NCBI GenBank assembly: GCA_036265345.1
Contig: DATAPE010000076.1
Coordinates: 1 to 5,959, forward strand
From: DATAPE01 sp036265345
Lineage (GTDB): Bacteria > Actinomycetota > CADDZG01 > WHSQ01
Direction of reading: 5' to 3'
Length of the DNA stretch: 5,959 nt
This document shows positions 1 to 5,959 of this stretch, one piece after another. The notes under the pieces are model-generated. The model had not been told where the DNA came from. It did no database searches and saw only the letters and a list, made by a program, of their open reading frames with translations. Each line of letters opens with the position of its first letter. The stretch's first letter is position 1. The position numbers and the translations under genes are program-made.

Positions 1-567
1 GAACGACTCGGGTTGATCGACCACGACGCAGAGGAGTTCGATGACCTGCTCGAAGTGCTCGCCGAGGGACCCTCACGTTTCGGCCCCGACGTTCCTATCG
101 ATCGCAATCCCACCAAATCTCTGGCGATGGAGTTGAGCGGAAAGACGCCGGTCGTCTACGGACTTAATCCCGTCACGAGCGCAGCCGCGGATCGCTGGAA
201 GCGCCAACTCGGTGAGAACAGCAAGGTGATGGCGTTCGCCAACGCCTTTCCCGACGCGCACCACGATGAGGCTGTCGGCTGGGACCAAGAAGCCGAGGCC
301 TTGAAACGATTCTCTTTCGTCGTCCTGTCAGATGAACGCGCCGATCCCCGGCTGCTGCGCCGGGTGAGCGCAAGCCGCGAGGTTCTCACCGAACGCGGGG
401 CAGCGGTCGAAGTCGTCGAAGCGAGAGGTCACGGAACGCTGGGCCGCTTGTTTTCGCTGGTCCAGCACGGCGACTACGTAACTCTCTATCTCGCCTTATG
501 CCGGGGGATCGACCCCACCCCGGTGCCGGTCATCGATCACTTCAAGTCGGTGCTGGCAAAGGCATGA
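1..567 (+). CDS. Bifunctional phosphoglucose/phosphomannose isomerase, C-terminal part (5' end outside window)
   Basis: This enzyme interconverts glucose-6-phosphate or mannose-6-phosphate with fructose-6-phosphate in the cytoplasm. The frame is open from base 1 to the TGA at 565-567, giving 188 residues; family members are usually 300-350, so about half is missing off the left edge. A TTG at 13 is not credible as a start because family sequence already lies there. Visible signatures, numbered from base 1, are the NPTKSLAMEL segment (residues 36-45) opening the second SIS domain, VVYG, RWKRQLGENSK with a likely catalytic Glu72, HHDE with likely catalytic His88 sixteen residues later, GDYVTLYLAL, RGIDPTPV, and a C-terminal DHFKSVL with likely catalytic Lys182. 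This Glu/His/Lys set and the RGxDPTPV ending mark the PGI/PMI family rather than classical PGI. The stop overlaps the start of the downstream kinase by 4 bases. Family assignment is confident; substrate preference is inferred. Confidence 0.9.
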   Translation, partial: ERLGLIDHDAEEFDDLLEVLAEGPSRFGPDVPIDRNPTKSLAMELSGKTPVVYGLNPVTSAAADRWKRQLGENSKVMAFANAFPDAHHDEAVGWDQEAEALKRFSFVVLSDERADPRLLRRVSASREVLTERGAAVEVVEARGHGTLGRLFSLVQHGDYVTLYLALCRGIDPTPVPVIDHFKSVLAKA

Positions 568-1511
568 CCAGCCCCGGCGGGTTGGCTGCCGGTGTCGATC
601 TCGGCGGCAGCAATCTCCGCGTGGGCCTCGTTGCCGAGGGCGGCCACGTGGTGTGGAGCCGTAGCGAATCCACGCCCGCCAGTCACTCCCCCGCCGAGGT
701 AGCCGACGCCATCGCGCGCATCGTGCGCCAAGGCGCCGGCGAGCACGGGGTCGAGCTCGATGCGCTGCCCGGCGTGGGGATCGGCATACCCGGCGCGGTG
801 GATCCGGTCACCGGGGTCAGCGTGCTGTCTCCAAACTTCGGCTGGAAGGACGTGCCCTTTGGCGCCATGTTGCGAGAGCGGTTGGGGCCGAAGGTGGCGA
901 TCGACAACGACGTCAGCGTTGTCACTTATGGCGAGTGGCAGCATGGCGCCGGAGCGGGGGTCGCCGACCTGATGTGCGTGACCGTTGGGACGGGTGTGGG
1001 GTCGGGGCTGATCCTTCGCGGCGAGCCCTACCCTGGCTCGGCCGGCGCCGCCGGGGAGATCGGCCACATCCAGCTCGACCCCAACGGTCCGGTGTGCGGA
1101 TGCGGTAACCGCGGCTGCCTGGAGGTGTACGCGTCGGCCCAAGCCGTCGCCCGAAGCGCGCAGCACCGCGGTTTGACATCCGCGGACGGAGGACCGGCCA
1201 CCGCGCAGGAGGTCGCGGAAGCGGCAGACCAGGGCGACCCTGTCGCCGCAGAGATCCTCGCGGGCGCCGCGACCGCGCTGGCTCACGGCGTGGCGGCCGC
1301 AGTGAATCTGCTGAACCTCAGCCGCGTCGTGATCGGCGGCGGACTGGCCCGGAGCGGTGAGGCCTTCTGGGCTCCCCTTGAGAACGCCTTCCGGCCGCAG
1401 GTGATGGCTCCGCACCTCGCGCATGTGGCAGTGGTGCCGGCGGCGTTGGGCGATGACGCCGGGATCCTCGGCGGGGCGTGGATGGTCCGGCGCTCGAGAT
1501 CGGAACCGTGA
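564..1511 (+). CDS. ROK-family sugar kinase (probable glucokinase or related hexokinase)
   Basis: ATP-dependent hexose kinase, 315 residues, a normal ROK length. There is no N-terminal helix-turn-helix, so it is an enzyme and not a ROK repressor. The N-terminal phosphate-binding motif is DLGGSNLR (residues 12-19). IDNDV (113-117) carries the likely catalytic base Asp116; the usual NDAN Asn is Ser118 here. VGTGVGSG (141-148) is the second nucleotide-binding loop. GEIGH (164-168) supplies the sugar-binding Glu165 and His168. CGCGNRGCLE (178-187) is the zinc-binding ROK signature, and GDDAGILGGA closes the protein. ATG at 564 was chosen because it overlaps the upstream stop as ATGA and sits 11 residues before the first motif; an in-frame ATG at 498 would add 22 family-unlike residues. 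No good Shine-Dalgarno precedes it, consistent with coupled translation. Glucose is the commonest substrate, but mannose, fructose or N-acetylhexosamines are not excluded. Confidence 0.92.
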   Translation: MTSPGGLAAGVDLGGSNLRVGLVAEGGHVVWSRSESTPASHSPAEVADAIARIVRQGAGEHGVELDALPGVGIGIPGAVDPVTGVSVLSPNFGWKDVPFGAMLRERLGPKVAIDNDVSVVTYGEWQHGAGAGVADLMCVTVGTGVGSGLILRGEPYPGSAGAAGEIGHIQLDPNGPVCGCGNRGCLEVYASAQAVARSAQHRGLTSADGGPATAQEVAEAADQGDPVAAEILAGAATALAHGVAAAVNLLNLSRVVIGGGLARSGEAFWAPLENAFRPQVMAPHLAHVAVVPAALGDDAGILGGAWMVRRSRSEP

Positions 1512-4054
1512 CGCAGCAGGCCGGCCCCCTGCCCGCAAACCAGCTCCGGCCGCGCATCTCTTTGGACGGGCCGTGGGATCTCGCAGTGCCGGGCTTGCCG
1601 GCGCGCAAGATCGCCGTCCCGGGACCGTGGCAGGCCGATCCCGACCTTCGCACTTACACGGGAACGGCGACCTATCGCCGTCGCGTCCAGATCCCGACGG
1701 ACTGGGAGGGACGCAGGATCCTTCTGCACTTCGGAGCGGTGGATTACCGGGCCTCCGTCCAGGTCAACGGCGTCAGGGTCGGCGAGCACGAAGGGGGCTA
1801 CTTGCCCTTCGATCTCGAGATCCAGGATGCGGCGCCCGCGGGGGCCGAGGCGATCATCGAGGCGACGGTGTCGGACGACATGGCCCCCGACATCCCCAAG
1901 GGCAAGCAGTCGTGGTACGGGCCCCTCGCGGGGATCTGGCAGCCGGTGTGGCTGGAGGCGGCGGGCGACCTCTATATAGAGGAGCTTCGGATCGCGGCGG
2001 ATCCCTCCTCCGGACGGGTATCGGTCCGACCCTCGCTCGGCGGGAGCGCAGGCGATCATTCCTTCAGGTTGGTGGTGCGGGGGCCGGACCGCGCGGTCCA
2101 AGAAGCGGACGACCTGGCCGTGACCATCGCCCGTCCGCAGCGATGGGACCTGGATACGCCCGCCCTGTACCGCGCCGAGGTGAGCGTGCTGCGGGATGGA
2201 GCGTTGATGGATACGCAAGCCGGCACCTTCGGCTTTCGGACCGTCGAGGCGCGCGGGGGCAAGATATGGCTCAACGGGCGGCCGATCTTCCTCGCCGGCG
2301 CGCTCGATCAGGACTACTACCCCGCGACGATGTGCACGCCGCCATCCGAAGCCTTCCTCCGCAGCGAGCTCGAGCTGGCAAAAGAGCTCGGGCTCAATTG
2401 TCTGCGGTGCCACATCAAAGTTCCGGATCCGCGGTACCTGGACTGGGCCGACCGCGTGGGGATGCTGATCTGGGCCGAGCTGCCTAATTGGGAGACACTC
2501 TCGCCCGAGGCCGAGCGCCGGGCGAGAGAGACGCTCGCTGGGATGATCGCGCGCGACGGCAACCACCCATGCATCGTGGCGTGGACGATCATCAACGAGA
2601 GCTGGGGCGTCGACCTCGTAGGGGATGACACGCACCGGAGGTGGCTCGAAGAGATGGTGGATCTCGTTCGCACCGCTGACCCTTCGCGCATCGTCGTCGA
2701 CAACTCAGCGTGCAAGCCGAACTTCCATGTGCGGAGCGACCTCAACGACTTCCACTTTTATGCCTCCATCCCAGACCAGCGAGACAGGTGGGACTACTTC
2801 CTCGAGGACTGGACCAAACATCCCGGCGCGACCTTCTCGCCCCATGGCGACGCGACGCGCAGGGGCGACGAACCGATGGTCGTGTCCGAGTTTGGGAATT
2901 GGGGGCTTCCGGATCCTGCCGGACTGCTCGAACAGAACGGCGACGAGCCATGGTGGTTCGACACCGGACAGGATTGGGCCGGCGGCGTGGTGCACCCGCA
3001 CGACGTCGAACGCCGGGCGCGGGAGTGGAGATTGGACGAGATCTTCGGAAACCTGCTTGCGATCTTCGAGGCGTCCCAGGAGCACCAGTTCGAATCGATC
3101 CAATACGAGGTCGAGAAGATGCGGCTCCGGCCGGAGATCGCCGGCTTCGTGGTCACCGAGTTCACCGATCTCTTCTGGGAGTGCAACGGACTACTCGACC
3201 TCCACCGCCGGCCGAAGGCAGGCCACGGCGGCTACCGGTGGATCTTCGGGCCGGACCTTCCCATCGCGGTTCCGGAGCGACGCCGGTGTTTCGTCGGAGA
3301 GGAGATGAGGATCGCGATGCACGTCGCGCATGCATCCGATCGCGATCTGACGCGTGCGACGCTTCGCTGGCGCGGCTCGGACGGAAGCTCACAGGGAGAG
3401 ACCGCGGTGGATGTCTTGGGGTGGACCGCGCCACGCGTAGCAGACGTGATCATTCGGCCGCAGTCGGCGGGGCGTCTTCGGCTGGAGTTGGAATTGGTGG
3501 ACGACACCGCCGCCATGGCCGGGAGGAACTGGACCGATATCGCGGTGTTCGACCGACCCGAGCCCGAGGTGGCCGCGTGGTCCGACGACCCGGCGGTGCT
3601 TGGCTTTCTAGAGGGTGCCGGGTGGCCGACCGACCGCACCGGTGGAACGTTGGTATCGACCGGCCTTGATCGTCGGCGATCAGGAGTCTGGCTGGCAGCC
3701 GCCGGTGACGAGGGTGACGGCGTCCGAGCGGTCGAGCGAACCGGGTCGGCATGGGAAGGCGATTGGGCGCAGGGGATGCACTGGTTCGATCCGGCTCTGC
3801 GCCGCGGCACTCCCCTGCTTCCGCGCGTGGACATCACATGCGGCCGAATGGTCCCCTCGGCGGTCTTGACCGGCCCGCGTCCCGCGCAGACGCTTGCAGG
3901 GATGTACGTCGGCTGGATCCACAAGGCGGTAGCGACGGCGGCGGTTCTCCGCCCGGGAGTGGTGGCGACCACCTGGCCTATCTTGCAAGCTGGCCCCCGA
4001 GATCCGCTGGCAGTCTCGTTGCTCGCCAATCTGCTGCTAGCAACGATGCGATGA
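1508..4054 (+). CDS. Glycoside hydrolase family 2 protein, uncharacterised subfamily, cytoplasmic
   Basis: Retaining exo-glycosidase, 848 residues. Numbered from the GTG at 1508: N-terminal jelly-roll domain about 14-150 (RISLDGPWD at 16-24); immunoglobulin-like domain about 155-245; TIM barrel about 250-580, entered through WLNGRPIFLAG. The acid/base is Glu364 in TIINES and the nucleophile Glu461 in VVSEFGNWG, 97 residues apart. DLFWECNGLLD (554-564) lies near the barrel's end. About 590-685 looks like a further beta-sandwich. The last 150 residues, ending in VVATTWPIL and DPLAVSLLANLL, resemble GATase/ThuA-like tails of some hydrolases; that is a weak inference. No signal peptide is seen, so it probably acts on imported oligosaccharides. 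Family 2 includes beta-galactosidases, beta-glucuronidases, beta-mannosidases and exo-glucosaminidases; I cannot choose among them. An alternative GTG at 1478 would overlap the kinase by 34 bases; 1508 gives a 4-base GTGA overlap matching the other junctions, with a GAG at 1496-1498 as a weak ribosome site. Confidence 0.88.
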   Translation: MTQQAGPLPANQLRPRISLDGPWDLAVPGLPARKIAVPGPWQADPDLRTYTGTATYRRRVQIPTDWEGRRILLHFGAVDYRASVQVNGVRVGEHEGGYLPFDLEIQDAAPAGAEAIIEATVSDDMAPDIPKGKQSWYGPLAGIWQPVWLEAAGDLYIEELRIAADPSSGRVSVRPSLGGSAGDHSFRLVVRGPDRAVQEADDLAVTIARPQRWDLDTPALYRAEVSVLRDGALMDTQAGTFGFRTVEARGGKIWLNGRPIFLAGALDQDYYPATMCTPPSEAFLRSELELAKELGLNCLRCHIKVPDPRYLDWADRVGMLIWAELPNWETLSPEAERRARETLAGMIARDGNHPCIVAWTIINESWGVDLVGDDTHRRWLEEMVDLVRTADPSRIVVDNSACKPNFHVRSDLNDFHFYASIPDQRDRWDYFLEDWTKHPGATFSPHGDATRRGDEPMVVSEFGNWGLPDPAGLLEQNGDEPWWFDTGQDWAGGVVHPHDVERRAREWRLDEIFGNLLAIFEASQEHQFESIQYEVEKMRLRPEIAGFVVTEFTDLFWECNGLLDLHRRPKAGHGGYRWIFGPDLPIAVPERRRCFVGEEMRIAMHVAHASDRDLTRATLRWRGSDGSSQGETAVDVLGWTAPRVADVIIRPQSAGRLRLELELVDDTAAMAGRNWTDIAVFDRPEPEVAAWSDDPAVLGFLEGAGWPTDRTGGTLVSTGLDRRRSGVWLAAAGDEGDGVRAVERTGSAWEGDWAQGMHWFDPALRRGTPLLPRVDITCGRMVPSAVLTGPRPAQTLAGMYVGWIHKAVATAAVLRPGVVATTWPILQAGPRDPLAVSLLANLLLATMR

Positions 4055-5361
4055 CAGCCGCGTGGGGGTCGGAGCTCGAACGGCTGGGTCTGTCGAACTT
4101 CCGGTGGGCGACCGGTATCGAGGACACGTTCATCGCCCAGGTCGAGCCGGGCAAGCGGCGCCTCGACGAATACGAGCTCCAGCAGCATTACCGGTTCTGG
4201 CGCGAGGATCTCGAACTTGTAGCCGACACGGGCTTCCGGACGATGCGCTATGGGATCCCGTGGTACCGGGTCGAGCCCGCAGAGGGTCGCTTCGACTGGG
4301 CGTGGATTGATCGGGTCATCGGCTTCCTCCTCGAACGAGAGATCGACCCGATCGTGGACCTGATGCATTACGGCACGCCGCTGTGGCTCGAAGACCAGTT
4401 CCTGCATCCTGACTATCCGGAGCGAGTTAGTGCCTATGCCACGGCGTTCGCGCGCCGCTATCCGGACGTCCGTTACTACACCCCGCTGAACGAGCCGTTC
4501 ATCAATGCCGAGTTGTGCGGGCGAACCGGACACTGGCCCCCGCACCTGCACGGTGATGCTGGCTTCGTCCAGGTCATGAACGCGATCTGCAAGGGAATAG
4601 TGCAAACCGTCGACGCTCTACATCAGGTCCGGCCGGACGCGGTCATGGTGCATGTCGAAGCAACAGGTTGCGGTGTTACCGACGATGAGGCGCTCGAGCC
4701 CCGGCTGAACCTGGACATGGACAGGATCCTGACGATGTTCGAGCTGGTCACGGGCGGCGTGGACGAGGGCCATCCCCTCCACCGGTACCTCACCACCAAC
4801 GGCCTACAGGGCAACGACCTGAACTGGTACCGCAGTCACCCCATCGAGCTCGACGTGATCGGGCTGAACTACTACCCGTTCATGAGTGTCTGGCGCCGGT
4901 CCCTCGCAAGCGACGGCAGCACTACCCAAAAGGCGGAGTGGGGTGGGGGCCGGTTCCTCGATCTCGTGGTTCGGGAAGCGTTCAATAGATACCAGAGACC
5001 GATCATGATCACCGAATCCAGCTTCAACGAACGCGCCCGCGACGGAAAGGCGTTCGCCGCACCTCCCGATGCACCGAAGGACACCGACGACGCGTGCCGC
5101 CGGCTGTGGCTGGAGGAAGCAGTCGACTCGCTGCGAACACTCCTCACCGATGGGATCCCCGTCGTGGGGTTCACCTGGTGGCCCCTCTACGACCTGATCA
5201 ATTGGGAATACCGCGACGGAACCAAGCCTGTCGAGAGCTATCTGGAGCCCATGGGCCTCCACCGGCTGCGGATGGACGAGGAGAGAGTCTTCCGCCGCGA
5301 ACCTCTCCCGGTGGCGACGCGCATGCGCGAGATCATCGCCGCGGGTGCCCCGGCAGGCTAG
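4051..5361 (+). CDS. Divergent glycoside hydrolase family 1 protein (beta-glycosidase-like), cytoplasmic
   Basis: Predicted retaining beta-glycosidase, 436 residues in a single TIM barrel, a usual family 1 length. YTPLNEPF (143-150) is the TxNEP motif with acid/base Glu148; IMITESSF (318-325) holds nucleophile Glu322, where most members have TENG. Other landmarks are FRWATGIEDTF (17-27) at the first strand, MRYGIPWYRVEP (65-76) matching the family's R-SI-W-R-P stretch, DLMHYGTPLWL (103-113) matching its YHWDLP stretch, LDVIGLNYY (267-275), and FTWWPLYDLINWE (374-386). The N-terminal QxEG sugar-binding motif and the usual C-terminal W-S-LLDN-EW pattern are both altered, so the sugar site differs from ordinary beta-glucosidases. 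ATG at 4051 overlaps the upstream stop as ATGA and lies 16 residues before the first strand; the frame is open further upstream only because it shadows the family 2 gene. There is no signal peptide. Family fold and catalytic pair are confident; the substrate is unknown. Confidence 0.87.
   Translation: MTAAWGSELERLGLSNFRWATGIEDTFIAQVEPGKRRLDEYELQQHYRFWREDLELVADTGFRTMRYGIPWYRVEPAEGRFDWAWIDRVIGFLLEREIDPIVDLMHYGTPLWLEDQFLHPDYPERVSAYATAFARRYPDVRYYTPLNEPFINAELCGRTGHWPPHLHGDAGFVQVMNAICKGIVQTVDALHQVRPDAVMVHVEATGCGVTDDEALEPRLNLDMDRILTMFELVTGGVDEGHPLHRYLTTNGLQGNDLNWYRSHPIELDVIGLNYYPFMSVWRRSLASDGSTTQKAEWGGGRFLDLVVREAFNRYQRPIMITESSFNERARDGKAFAAPPDAPKDTDDACRRLWLEEAVDSLRTLLTDGIPVVGFTWWPLYDLINWEYRDGTKPVESYLEPMGLHRLRMDEERVFRREPLPVATRMREIIAAGAPAG
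5358..5361. other. Shared CTAG: overlapping stop codons of convergent genes
   Basis: The plus-strand TAG at 5359-5361 ends the family 1 hydrolase, and the minus-strand TAG (plus-strand CTA, 5358-5360) ends the ABC ATPase gene. The two stops overlap within one palindromic tetranucleotide, so no intergenic DNA separates the convergent genes. Each transcript must therefore terminate within or antisense to the other gene. Confidence 0.9.
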
Positions 5362-5373
5362 CCGGAGCCGGCT
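5360..5373. terminator. Weak G+C-rich hairpin at the convergent junction
   Basis: AGCCG at 5360-5364 pairs with CGGCT at 5369-5373 around a 4-base GAGC loop. A competing stem, CCGGC at 5350-5354 with GCCGG at 5361-5365, uses some of the same bases. Neither is followed by a T-tract on either strand, so this is at best a weak or non-canonical terminator. Such short stems are common by chance in G+C-rich DNA. Confidence 0.2.
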
Positions 5374-5867
5374 CCCGCAGTCACCGAGGCTATCGGGCCG
5401 TCCGCAGAAGGACCTTCGTCATAGATCGAACGGCCGGTGTCGATATCGAAGAAGTGCATCGCGGTGGTGTCGACATAGACCTGGATGTCTTCGGCCACCC
5501 TGACCTTGGTGCGCGGGCTCATCCGGGCGACGAACGCGGACGTGTTCTCGCTGACCGCAATCTCGAGTTTCTCCAGCGAGTCGGATCCGGCGTCTACGGC
5601 CAGCTCTTTGGTGTCCTCGGTAAGAACCGAAGGAGCGTTAACGGTGAAGTGAACGAACACCTCCGACCCCATGTTCTCGCGCAGATCCACAACGACGGGT
5701 ATCCGCTGGTCCTCGGGGCTTCCTTTCACCAGGGACGCGTCTTCCATGTCCTCCGGTCTGATCCCCAGGACAACCTTCCTTCCCTCGTAGCTGCGGAGTG
5801 CCGGGCGCAGGGTCAGCGCCTCGTCGTCCACACGAAGCCGGCTCCCGGCGAACTCAATGAATACAGC

Positions 5868-5870
5868 TCA
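5868..5870 (-). other. Premature in-frame TGA stop in the ABC ATPase
   Basis: The plus-strand bases TCA at 5868-5870 read TGA on the minus strand, in frame with SLTGAG before it and AVFIEFAG after it. The position falls in the linker between the nucleotide-binding domain and the OB/TOBE regulatory domain. Three neighbouring genes end in TGA at sensible C-termini, and TGG is used for tryptophan throughout, so general reassignment of TGA is unlikely. A single substitution from a glycine (GGA), arginine (CGA) or tryptophan (TGG) codon would be enough to create it. Confidence 0.9.
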
Positions 5871-5959
5871 GCCTGCACCTGTTAGTGACGCCTCGACGAG
5901 GTTCATCGCCGGTGACCCGATAAAGACTGCAACGAAGAGGTTGTCCGGCCGCTCGTACA

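Larger units (their letters stand above)
5358..5959 (-). pseudogene. MalK/UgpC-type carbohydrate ABC transporter ATPase, C-terminal part, interrupted by an in-frame TGA
   Basis: ATP-hydrolysing subunit of a sugar importer of the MalK/UgpC/MsmK group, often annotated UgpC whatever the substrate; it would act on the inner face of the membrane with two permeases. The gene enters from the right edge, so Walker A/B and the signature motif lie outside the window. Reading leftwards from 5957, YERPDNLFVAVFIGSPAMN is the typical end of the nucleotide-binding domain. The same frame continues with NLVEASLTGAG, meets TGA at 5868-5870, and resumes as AVFIEFAGSRLRVDDEAL. VVLGIRPEDM (TOBE domain), GSEVFVHF, FVARMSPRT and VDTTAMHFFDIDTG follow, ending at TAG (5358-5360). 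Both halves are recognisable pieces of one family protein with no frame shift. The first possible restart after the stop is a GTG at 5829-5831, giving 157 residues of regulatory domain only. The upstream product could still form an ATPase domain lacking its regulatory part. A base error in the sequence would also explain it. Confidence 0.75.

Noticed and set aside
537..1538. Minus-strand open frame of 333 codons opposite the ROK kinase
   Set aside because: It is antisense to a gene with all ROK signatures, and its own translation (His/Arg/Ala-rich) matches no family I recognise.
1283..2635. Long minus-strand open frame of 450 codons opposite the kinase and GH2 genes
   Set aside because: It lies antisense to two clear genes, has a low-complexity Arg/Pro/Ala-rich translation and no family motifs. 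Such shadow frames are expected in G+C-rich codon-biased DNA.
3751..4050. Upstream extension of the GH1 reading frame by 100 residues
   Set aside because: The extension lies within the GH2 gene and reads as shadow sequence. The ATG at 4051 forms a 4-base overlap and sits just before the first barrel strand.
3232..4605. Minus-strand open frame of 457 codons spanning the GH2/GH1 junction
   Set aside because: Its translation has no recognisable domain and is rich in Arg, Ser and Pro. It overlaps both well-supported hydrolases, so I treat it as a shadow frame.
5358..5831. A standalone 157-residue regulatory-domain gene starting at GTG 5829-5831
   Set aside because: Family sequence continues upstream of this GTG through the TGA to the nucleotide-binding domain, so this is the distal part of a longer gene. 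Restart there is possible but unsupported by a clear ribosome site.
5868..5870. Selenocysteine insertion or TGA read as tryptophan or glycine in the ABC ATPase
   Set aside because: ABC ATPases of this group have no redox role that would call for selenocysteine, I see no supporting stem-loop, and TGA ends three neighbouring genes at proper C-termini.
5094..5885. Plus-strand open frame of 263 codons over the GH1 end and the ABC gene
   Set aside because: It overlaps two recognised coding regions in other frames, and its Arg/Gly/Pro-rich translation lacks motifs.

Overview
The window is G+C-rich and almost entirely coding. Protein style and codon use suggest an actinobacterium, most likely an environmental lineage of the Thermoleophilia or Acidimicrobiia kind. 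That placement is an inference from the look of the proteins, since there is no rRNA or other marker gene. I see no RNA genes, insertion sequences, CRISPR arrays, phage genes or intergenic stretches longer than a few bases.

Positions 1-5361 hold four plus-strand genes packed as one operon: (1) the C-terminal part of a bifunctional phosphoglucose/phosphomannose isomerase, cut by the left edge; (2) a ROK-family sugar kinase; (3) a large family 2 glycoside hydrolase of an uncharacterised subfamily; (4) a divergent family 1 glycoside hydrolase. Each junction is a 4-base stop/start overlap (ATGA at 564-567, GTGA at 1508-1511 on my preferred start, ATGA at 4051-4054), so translational coupling is likely. 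Neither hydrolase has a signal peptide. The simplest reading is a cytoplasmic route: imported glycosides are cleaved by the two retaining hydrolases, the hexose is phosphorylated by the ROK kinase, and glucose-6-phosphate or mannose-6-phosphate is converted to fructose-6-phosphate. The actual substrate cannot be read from the sequence; a beta-mannoside or beta-glucoside would fit.

Positions 5358-5959 hold a convergent minus-strand gene, the C-terminal part of a MalK/UgpC-type ATPase of a carbohydrate ABC importer. Its stop codon overlaps that of the family 1 hydrolase in the shared tetranucleotide CTAG. Its reading frame is broken by an in-frame TGA at 5868-5870, between the end of the nucleotide-binding domain and the regulatory OB/TOBE domain, while the protein sequence on both sides remains clearly that of one family. 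This is the most notable anomaly in the window: a pseudogene, a base error, or a domain split.

I did not find evidence for a wholly new system. The parts most worth following up are the interrupted ATPase, the two unusual hydrolases, and the tightly coupled hydrolase-kinase-isomerase cassette.
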